Below the pieces are notes generated by a model. It did not search any database. It was not told where the DNA came from and was given only the letters and a program-made list of their open reading frames with translations. The position numbers were made by a program, and so were the translations under genes. DNA of 64,000 nt from Fragilaria radians (taxonomy: Eukaryota; Bacillariophyta; Fragilariophyceae; Fragilariales; Fragilariaceae), in contig CAAAJI010000016.1 in assembly GCA_900642245.1 (NCBI GenBank), forward strand, positions 42,358 to 106,357. The letters run 5' to 3'. Positions 55,003 through 64,000 of the stretch are shown one piece after another (the first letter of the stretch is position 1; each line of letters starts with the position of its first letter).

Positions 55003-58000
55003 CGTTAGTTAAACGTTACAGTTTACTGTACTTCAAATATAAGCACCTTTCCAGTTCCAACTTAGAATCCGTCAACCACAAAATGTGAGAGTCCCTGAGT
55101 TAGAGAAAGAGACACTAGAGGATATCGATTAGAGTAGTGAATCGATTGAAAAGTCTTGCAGCGCAAAAATATAACCAATTATATTGGGACTAAGAGGTGA
55201 AGTGGAACGACGGCACTGAATTCATCGAGGCGGCACCTGCACTAACTGATGTAGAATTGTACATTGAACCTCTAACTTTTTAATTTTCATATATTCTCTT
55301 TAGTTACAAAGCTGGCATGTGTGAAACTTATTTAAAAACATTGTCGTTGAGTTTGGCCGTTGGATGATTGATACTTACAAAAAATACATATTAATCAAAT
55401 CCGTTAAACAGGATTCTTTAACGGAACAATCGTAAGAATTTCCATTAATCCCTTCAAAGCTCAGGTCTTACTGTCAAAACGAAACATTTTCCCACGACAA
55501 GCATAAATCTAGAGTATCGAGTATTAGTAGATTTGAATGCGATAGTAACGAGTATATTGTCAGTTGTTTTTACACAAAAACATCATTGGTGCCGCTTCAA
55601 ATAGTGGGAATCGTAACCTTCTTAACTTAAGCTCTTGACCTCAAATCTATTGATTGCAGGTTAACACCAACATGCTTCACAATGTGCCTACAGTAATCAT
55701 ATCGTGCGATAAGCTACTGATTGGCTGCCAAAGTGAGGTATGTTTCAGGGTTGAAGACAACAACTGCAATGCTTCAGAAAGAAAAATGGTTTGGCCAAAT
55801 CTCAACCCATCAGAAAGAAGAGTCCTTCACTTTGAAAGAAGCTTAATTAATGTTCTCCCGTGGTATGCTAAGTTTCCGAAAGAGTGGATAAAATGAATCA
55901 AACAATCAAGAGAAAGATTGTATCAATATAATACTTTACTTCACAAATCATTACTAACACATCTTTCACAATCTTCTTGGCAATTTGAAGAAACTGTTGA
56001 ATCAATTGAGAAAATCAGTTTTTAATTTCTTCAATAAGACTTGTGAGGGATAATTCCTGTGGCCTACTAACGAGTGATAATTATCAATGATTATCGCTTT
56101 ACATGTCTTGAATTTTGCTTTCTACCATGCTACTGAATCTGGAAAAATTGAAATATAATCTTATGGCATCTAAAGATTAGAAAAAAATGAGGTCTTGAGG
56201 AATTAAATGTTTATATTTATTCATAAATTTCAATGAAATTACTTCACTTCGAGATTTTGCCTACATTCCTCATTTGGTTACAAATGTTTGAAGTGTAGCA
56301 TAATTTTCAGTTGGAATCTAACTAGCATAGGTAATTGAAAATCCACCTTTGGAAAGCTGTTGTTAAAGCTTCCGTTATCAATTTTGAAAAACTAGATCCT
56401 TCTACCACATGTTGTAATTAAGATTATACATACATATCATGAAGGGAATAATTGTGTAATTTAAGGATCGTCTTAGACTTGCATTACATATAAGTTGAGA
56501 ATATGGAAATTAACAAATTTTCTTATTGTGGTTCACTGAAAAGATATTAGTTGATTCAAAAACGTTAGATGCTGATGAGCCACTGTCAGCTCAAACATAA
56601 GAAGATATTCTACGAGAACCATTAGTGTCCGTAAAATGGGACTGTGTAATACGGTTGATATGTATAAACAAATGTAGAAAATAAATGTATTTTATTTATT
56701 TTCATTTCAATTTAGTGTCAATAGCATTTGGTCATCCCTTCATTTCCTCCTATAAAACTCGGATGATAGTAATCACTAAAATTTTCGAAAATGGATATCT
56801 TGTCCGATGCATTCCAAGAAACGTATAGCAACAATACCAATGTTGCTGTGAGACCCCTAAAACATTATTTGAATCATTAAACTTTGAAATAGATTTGATT
56901 TCCAATTTTAGAAATAGGCTAAATCAATGTATGATTTCTCATGTTTTCCTCTCCCTACGAAGCACCAACACGCATTTGATGAACTAAAAATCTATGTTGT
57001 CTGTGACCTGCTGTATGCAAAAATTTAGCCTGACCACATTTTCCTTTATTTACAAATAAAGGAATGTTGTCTATCCCAGATTTTATTTTAGAGCTAATCC
57101 TCACTTACTTGAGTCTCATTTCGCGAAGGCGCCTAACGTAATATCTGGCGTGATTCTTGTCAACATTTACTTGGAATTTGTTAAAATAGATATAGGGGTA
57201 GAATACATCCTAAGCGGGTTCGCTGGGTGCAGAAGTATCAATCGAGATGTGATATGCATATGAGGGATAGACCTACAGGACATCACCCATGTACTAGATT
57301 GAAATCGAGAATGCAGTTGGATCAAGGTGAAATCACTGTAATTATGGCTCAAGCCAAAACTCAACTATGAGGTGAGGCAATGGTGCTTGTAAACGTGTAC
57401 ATTTTGGATTTTTTTCAACCACTTCGATAAGACCTGGTATGCTGAAGCTATTCCAATGGAGGAATGAAATACGTTTTTTGTTCTGGTGTCCCAAAGAGAA
57501 GGTTACTTGACTAGAAACGTGATGCAACACAATTAGAAATGTATTCTAGCTCCAGCCAAAGATGCCGAACAAGGGCTTGAAAGCTCAAATGAAGTCTTCA
57601 CGATGCGTGACAAACTGAATCCAGAGAAGCATTATCATTGCTTCAAAACCGTGTAAATCAAGAAGTCTAGCGCAGATAGACCAAACTGAAATTTGCTTAC
57701 AGCAAACAATATTTGGCTCCTAAATCAGGAACAGCAAAGGCAAATAGAGATTGACACATGGACTTCTCCAGCAAGAACTATTGAAATCTTGAAAGATTTT
57801 AAGTATCCCGACATGTTGCTTTCCTCAATGGTTTTGGATTCAGACTCTGCATTGTTGGGTGCTTGAGATTCATAAAATAGGTTTCACCTAAATTAACATT
57901 TTCGAAGGTTTCGTTCCTTTCAGAATCAGTGATATTGCTTAATGTGTTACAGAAAGGGCTTTGTAATCTAAATACTGTTAAGTTCTCGTTGGTTAACGTT

Positions 58001-59902
58001 ACATGTTCATTATCCAGAAGAACTAGTATCTGACTTAGAGGAGGCATGGAGGAACCTACACGATACGTCGAACCATTCTTACAAAGAGAATGCCTTTCAA
58101 GATCAAAATTTATCTTGTTCCTTGGACAAATTCCAAGAACTATTTTTGACCAATGATGCTCCACCTTTGAATTATGCCCTTAAAGAATTATTTTCCAGTC
58201 CATTTAACACACGGCTTAATAATTATAGAAATGTTTTGTATCAGGGGTTAGGGGTTTTGCCAATAGCACAATCTTTGCACTTTTCAAAGTCCCTCTGATA
58301 AGGGCCCTTACTCCGTTCTTCTTTTCAACTATTCACTGAATCCTTTAATGATACCGCAGTTCACTCTGAGCTCAAGTTTCTGCAACAAGTTGAATCACGA
58401 TTCTTATGTAACAATGATATAATACTTCAAGGTATGTTTGTTTACCCTAATGATTTACAAATGCCGATTAATAGCTGTGCTTCTCAAATTATTTTTATAA
58501 CTGATTAGGTGCTAATTATTTCCCACTTAGTTTGGTTGATTTATCGCAGTTGGCCTTTGTCATCAGCATTTTGAACATTTAATTTCATTTCCCCATTCTA
58601 ATCATTGTCCTGACGTCATCCGGTGTCACTCTTGATTACTTCAATCCCTCTCTTATTTTTGGTTGACTTGACAACATCAGTGTCCATCGTTGTAAACTTG
58701 TTACACCTGACAAAGTCTGTGAAAAGTTGGACCCTAGTCAATGTTTATCTGATCTTTGCTGTTTTTTGACAGTCATTTCTGCCTCGTTTGAGTTCAAACT
58801 ACTCATTCATTCTTTTTGTATGGAATCAAAGGCTACTGCATTTTATGGGAACTAGGAGGTTTAACTATTTGCTACAGGTACCTGCATCCAAGCTGGAAGG
58901 CGTCTAAGTAGAGTTACACTAGAAAAAAATTAGAGCCGTTTCTAAGAAATCTAATTTTAGCAGCAAGGAAAGCATGGTGCTGCGTAGATGAAACAATAAA
59001 CTCCCGTTTCGGTAAAATCTATCAGGATTAATTTTGATGCAATACTTTACTCTCACTCATCTGTATCTGAATGATTTGCAAGTGCCAAACCTTCTAAAAC
59101 AAATACTCGTAACCATCAAAGATTGTCAAGAATATAGCACATGTGCTGCATCAAATCGTTCTTTAATTTTCCTCATTTCTATGTTTACATATAGTGGATG
59201 ACTCTGCTTCTGGTAGATAATAACGTTTAAAGTCATTTAGAACTATGTAAATAGCATTCAGATGCGAAACTACCTCTGCTCCATGGCTAAAGCATGTCAC
59301 TATTCTTGTCTGAAGAAGTATGCATGTTCAACTACTCGCACTTCTGGCATTAATACGATTGACCTTCACAAAAAAAGATTCCGGAAATAAAGTCCTTCGC
59401 ATTGGATAACAAGCTTTTCCCCCTAAAGCTTGCGATTCTTTCCAAAATGTTATAATCATACTTTGCAGTTATCTACTTCTCCCTTATAATAATAATAATT
59501 CTTCCTAAGCAAGAATCTAACTTTAAATATAAGGGTAACTTTTCAAATACGATGGTTTCGCAGAATCACAAGGACAAGTTGTGTTTGATGGATAGTATTG
59601 ATCAATGGGATGTACTTAATTAAACCTTTATGTTCTTTGCGTTTACGATTGGAAAATAACCTTTAAGACAAACTCAACTATTTTTCTGTTCCTTCTCTGT
59701 CAAATCTTTTGTTAAAATTATGTCGATTCTGTCTTTTCCATTTTAAATGTTAGAGCTTCTTCTGGCAGGTTTGTCGATTCGAAAACATTACAGCGTCAGT
59801 GATACATAGACATGTCGATAAGTTAAACACTAAATGTGGGTAATGAAAAGACGAATGAACTATGATTTACATAGAGACTCTTATGACGATCTTTAACTTT
59901 CA
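55003..59902. other. Gene-poor stretch, possible element debris
   Basis: About 4.9 kb without an intact gene. Items seen: a 121-codon minus-strand frame at 57799-58164 (GTG start) whose beginning, HHWSKIVLGICPRNK, faintly recalls copia gag; a 68-codon plus-strand open frame at 58302-58508; and a TTAGGGG-like doublet at 58243-58259. None is strong. The remainder is AT-rich. Confidence 0.45.
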
Positions 59903-62711
59903 CTAAAGTTCCTGTGAATTCATGAGTTCGTGGATGCTAACTTGTAGTAGCACCCGGTCCAAAATGTGGCTTAGCTCTGAAGATTCTTTTTTCATTCGTG
60001 ACAGACCATTTCGATGAAGCCTAGCCACAACCGTTTTATCTCTTGCGGAAACTGCTGAAAATAGCCTAGATTGCTCAAGAATGAAATCCACATATCCAAA
60101 TATCCCCCCAACAGGAACATATGCTTGCACATCTCCTAATTCGTAATTACGAGAGGACTCGACAGCCCCTGCTCCTGATAGTACATCTACATTTGAGGGA
60201 ATTCTACCTGATTGAAATAGAGCGACAACTCCGGATAGAACGACAAAAAAGCAGTCGGAATTTTCAGTTTCTTGGAATATAGCTTCTCCCGCCATGTATT
60301 CACATTCAGTATGAAATGGACTAACTCGCATCTCAAAGACCTCGAGCTTTGCCTCCACATCATCCTTTGGTCCCAAAATATTCAAAAAGGCATCTTTGAC
60401 CGTGATTTCTTTATCCGTATTTATATTCTTTTCTTTCTTTGAAAGAACAACATGCGAGGGGGCATGATCAAATTCCAAAATAAGGTTTGCTTCGCAAAAT
60501 TCCAATGCCTCGGACACAGTAGAAAAAAGAATAATTTTGTCGATTTTATCGGTTCGATTCGACGCTTTTCGCTTTGCGTCGTCTTCCAGATTAATAGGAT
60601 ATGCAGCATCATGTGCACGTAATACCCAATCTACTCGAGAATTGGCGCCACAACCACAAAGAATGATGTTTTGCTTGGAACAAGCTTTGGCTAGATGAAA
60701 GAAACAACCACGAGCAGCCGTAGAATCCGTGTTTGCAACCTGAGAAAGGTCAAGAACTACAAATCGAGGCCGGAATATACGATTCAATGCTTGATCTCCA
60801 ATATGCCTGAAGTTTTGCTGACTCTTCGACCGTTTCCATTGAGTTGAACTACCGCGATGTGGTCCAGGACTAGCCATTGTTATTTCTTTCATATCCTCTG
60901 GACTTGTTGGTAGGCAAAGTTCATCGCTCAGTTGACTTAGAAGCTGCATAGATGAGCCAAAGAAAATGGTTCCCTTGATTTCAAATGTCATTATTTTGGG
61001 ATTTTGTATGTGGTATCCATGAGCCTGTAAGAGCTTCCATTGTTCTGGACGCCAAACTGCTCTAGATCTTCTCGAAACTTTGGTGACACTAGATACTTTC
61101 GCTGATTTAAAAACATAATCCCCAACAGAGATGACAAACCCAAAGAAAATTCCAAAATTGATTCCAAAAGCGTGCATGGAAATGAATGTTGCTAGCAAGA
61201 CACAATATTCAGATAACAAAACTTTGTGCCTTATCTCTATGAGCCATTCATAAAGAAGGTCAAGAGCAATAAAAGTAAGCGTGGATCCCAGGAAAAAGAG
61301 CGGAATGATTTCCAATATATTAATGGAGGCAAAAACCACAGCTAGTTCAGCAGATGCAACGAACATTCCGATCAAACGTGAATGAGTTCCAGTCCTACAA
61401 GTAAAGATTGTTTGAGAGAAAATGTATGACCCTGTGAATCCTACCGACAAGCCTGAAAGCGTGTTTGACAATCCCACCGTCATTAATTCATCATTAATGT
61501 CAAGATTGGTTCCCATATCCATTGCGATCGCTGCAACGTCCAAACAGGAGCTGAACGAAACAACAAATACCATGCCTATCCAAGTTGATACACAATCGAA
61601 GGCAAGATTCCATCTTACTTTACCGAAGTCAATCAAACTCAAGAGGTCTTTAGCAGGAACTGGTGGAGAAATTTTTCCGATCCAACCATATTCTCGTGCA
61701 TCCTCTAGAGACATTCCAAGAACAATCAGAATAATGTAGAATAACATTGGAATGGTAACCATCAAAATAGGTAATGCAGCATCATTTCGGACATTTCTCG
61801 ACACAAAGGCCATCGCTAACCCCGCGAGAATTCCAGGCAACGCAAGTATCGCGTTATGTGGATGGCTTAAGAGTACCCAGCTCTTCAGTCCAATCATTGG
61901 CTTTGAGATGCTGAGAGCCACTCCTGCCTGACCACAAAAGTATCCTATGACTATTAATAATTTCGAGAATAAATGAATGAGACTTATTTTTTGAGAAAAG
62001 AGGCTTAACGCGACAACTATATGACTTACAAGCCAAATATCCCCCAATCACAGGGAGCGGAAGGTACGATACTAAGTCGGCTAATCTGAATTTACCCAAA
62101 ACGATGAGCACAATACCAGTAGAGAAAGTTGCCATGCTCAAAATGACCAAAGAGGTAGATATAATTTCTTCAGATGACCCTCCATCCGACACAATCTCGT
62201 TGGCGATTTTATTTGCCATGTGTGAAAGAAATATGAGTCCTGCATCTTGAACTTGCCCAATAGAGAATGGAAGAGAAGAGAATGCGACAAATGAAACTTG
62301 GTGGACAACTGAACTCCATAAGACAAGTTTGGAGAGTTCATTGACAAAGGAGTCGTATGCAGAGTTGTTAAAAATTATGGAAGCATAACCGTACATCGAA
62401 GGTATTCCCATGATAGAATTGACCGCTCCATAAATGAATGCGTACAGAAATAAACTGGATGATTCAGAACTCTTCTTTATTCCAGATTCAACTGTACATT
62501 GCCGATTTTGGTGGTGTGTCCTACTGTCACATCCTTCTTTGGGAAGAGCAGCTTCCTTTTTATCTAACTCAGCCCTTGCAAACTTCTTATTTGATACCAA
62601 AAGTGGCGACATTTGACCATGGAAGGAGGTATGGTTAACAAGACATCTCTTCGATACACCTGTAAACGCCACGCTTTCTTCATCAATATTAATGGCGTTG
62701 TAACTAGACAT
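59903..62711 (-). CDS. SulP/SLC26-type anion transporter with STAS and cNMP-binding-like domains
   Basis: Membrane transporter for sulfate or another anion. Exon 1 is 62711-62030, the intron 62029-61951 (gtaagt...taatag, 79 bp), and exon 2 is 61950-59903; the total is 910 codons (909 residues). Residues 1-80 are cytosolic; about 85-510 form the transmembrane domain, with FRLADLVSYLPLPVIGGYLA joined to FIGYFCGQAGVALSISKPM across the intron and WIGMVFVVSFSSCLDVAAIA. A STAS domain begins near 546 (IMTFEIKGTIFFGSSMQLLS; PRFVVLDLSQVANTDSTAAR). A cyclic-nucleotide-binding-like fold lies near 775-885 (GEAIFQETENSDCFFVVLSG, VGGIFGYVDFIL); the phosphate-cassette Arg is not evident, so ligand binding is doubtful. 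The substrate cannot be told from sequence. Confidence 0.88.
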
Positions 62712-63164
62712 GGGTTGGTTTCGTTTAGTTTTGTTTCTTCCGTCCCACTATATTGGATATCTATTTACGCTGTCCGAAAACGAAATCGTTGTGTCATTTG
62801 TTGTGGTTAAACATTTGACGGAACAAAATGAGGCCCAATATCGTAAGGGATTCCGAATTCTGCTACAGTAGGTATTTTTGTTACTGTCAGCCTGACATTA
62901 TGTATTGTTCATCAGAAACCATTTCTACATGATATTCATAACGCTCACCCTTTGAGCTTATGATAAACAGATTTTCCGAGTTTTCATCTGATTTCATGAA
63001 TTATACTTCAACCAATTCTATATCAATTCGTTCACTGATGTGAAGATATTTTATGTCTAGGTACTATGCCCTTTCTCCAGAATTTCTTTTCTCAGACAGG
63101 AATATTGCACATGGATTGATTCCTTGATACAAAATTGAGCGCGCTTAGAATAGTGACAAATTTC
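62712..63164. other. Spacer upstream of SulP gene
   Basis: About 450 bp with the SulP promoter and 5' UTR at its left end. The right part may be further decayed reverse-transcriptase sequence of the copia element, but no clear motif was read. Confidence 0.4.
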
Positions 63165-64000
63165 ACATTACTAATTGCTTCACAGACCTAGTGTATTAAT
63201 CAAAAGTAAAGGAATTCTTAATCGTGCATAATGAAGCACAGGTTAATTATTTCCTGTGATGTCCACACCTGATACTTGGGGATATCCAATGCTACCAACC
63301 TTGCCTTAAATAAGTCCCGTCTCGCTTCTTCTTGAACAGTCATTTGCTTCCAATGAATTTCTGTTGCTCGGAAGAATCTTTTCTCAACAAGGGACTATAC
63401 TCCGCAATGCACCATTCTCTTTAACTCCTTGGAGATTGATTCTCTCTACAGGTTTCTTTGCACATCATCTGGGTCCAAGTAGGTGTCTTCAAAAATTGCA
63501 GGTTCAACCACTTTTTTGCTAAAAGTGAGGAAATATTCTTCATCATCCTCATAATCCAAAGTGATGAAAGCAAAGTGGTCTATCATAGCTTTGCTTCAGT
63601 TGATTAGTGTCTGCATCTCCGTTGAGACAACCTTCTTTTCAATTTGCTCTTCTTGACTCCTTTTAGGTGGATGTATTTTTCATTTTCTGAATCTTCCAAT
63701 TCCGTTTTCACGATGATTTTTTCACACTGAACACCAAAGTATTCTCCGTACGTTTTTCCCCAATCACTTCACATTCCTATTGATCATGACGGTTCTATTC
63801 TTGAGATCCAACACACTGTACTCGTCTTGTGGGTGATTATCCTCCTATCCGAAGAAAATTCACACATTTCCTTTGTTGTTGAGCTTCATAGTGTACCAAT
63901 CTCTCCAAAAATTCGAAGATTCTTCTCATATTCGGGAGATATCACCTTACAAAAATTGTATAAACTCTTTTTCTTGGCTTTGGAGACTTTTTTGCACAGC
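63165..64000 (-). mobile_element. Degenerate Ty1/copia retrotransposon, integrase end to early reverse transcriptase
   Basis: On the minus strand, conserved copia blocks appear in order but in shifting frames with stops. From 64000 downwards: NLRIFGEIGT, then KLNNKGNV (integrase core end); HPQDEYSVLDLKNRTVMINR followed by NVK and a stop where copia has RDVxW, then LGKTYGEYFG (63778-63730); EPAIFEDTYLDPDDVQRNL (about 63509-63451), the spacer before reverse transcriptase; and RDLFKARLVALDIPKYQVW (about 63320-63258), which matches the FRARLVARGYxQxxGxD start of the reverse transcriptase. A faint ALLLINTLGL-like block follows near 63180. The element is dead and continues past the window end. LTRs were not seen. 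Confidence 0.8.

Noticed and set aside
56950..56985. Short TKHQHAFDELK text resembling a Ty3/gypsy RNase H start
   Set aside because: Only about eight residues match and the following sequence has stops and no TDAS block, so chance is likely.
57799..58164. 121-codon minus-strand frame with HHWSK...CPRNK
   Set aside because: Starts with GTG, the gag zinc-knuckle Cys residues are not in place, and no protease or integrase block follows; kept only as a hint.
1..64000. tRNA, rRNA, CRISPR or bacterial operon features
   Set aside because: No cloverleaf-like A/B boxes, repeat-spacer arrays or polycistronic layout were found; the window is eukaryotic nuclear DNA. A tRNAscan run would settle the tRNA question.

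Overview
The window is nuclear DNA of a photosynthetic eukaryote with a secondary plastid, most likely a diatom. The genes are eukaryotic (eIF1A, RPS8, NOB1, APC6, PI-PLC, a trithorax-like SET protein). Introns are few; those whose ends could be placed run from 62 to 242 bp and most are 62-94 bp. Three or four proteins start with a signal peptide followed by a Phe-containing 'AFP/AFA/SFLQP' site of the type that marks diatom plastid presequences. The plastid gene ycf34 is nuclear here. The window end carries a decayed Ty1/copia element resembling those of diatoms. The species cannot be named from the sequence.

Layout. 1.2-5.5 kb: RPS8 (-) and eIF1A (+) are divergent, followed by UBLCP1-like phosphatase (+), which converges on a TAP42/IGBP1-like PP2A regulator (-). 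6.7-16.2 kb is mostly gene-poor, with a triple tandem repeat, a dispersed repeat with a conserved reading frame, a decayed gene, and one LRR gene (-). 16.2-26.8 kb is compact: APC6/CDC16 (+), an SDR (-) divergent from ycf34 (+), a small secreted/plastid candidate (-) divergent from NOB1 (+), and NOB1 converging on a four-exon PI-PLC (-). 28.7-33.7 kb is one intron-free PHD-bromodomain-SET gene. 33.7-38.5 kb is gene-poor and holds the second copy of the dispersed repeat. 38.5-55 kb: AMBRA1-like WD40 gene (+), a SNF2-like protein with degenerate ATPase motifs (-), a SWEET transporter with a GC-AG intron (-) divergent from a plastid-type PPR-SMR gene (+, with a one-base frameshift), and a 1833-residue disordered protein (-). 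55-59.9 kb holds no intact gene. 59.9-62.7 kb is a SulP-STAS transporter with a cyclic-nucleotide-binding-like tail (-). 63.2-64 kb is the copia remnant.

The genes do not form one pathway. Translation and ribosome biogenesis recur (RPS8, eIF1A, NOB1), as do phosphatase and cell-cycle control (UBLCP1, TAP42-like, APC6), chromatin (SET, SNF2-like) and plastid function (ycf34, PPR-SMR, possibly the SDR and the small protein). Head-to-head pairs with 130-290 bp between start codons are frequent and probably share promoters. Exon joins for PI-PLC, SWEET, SulP, UBLCP1, eIF1A and the AMBRA1-like gene were worked out by hand and each gives a length divisible by three. Family names rest on remembered motifs and were not checked by a search.
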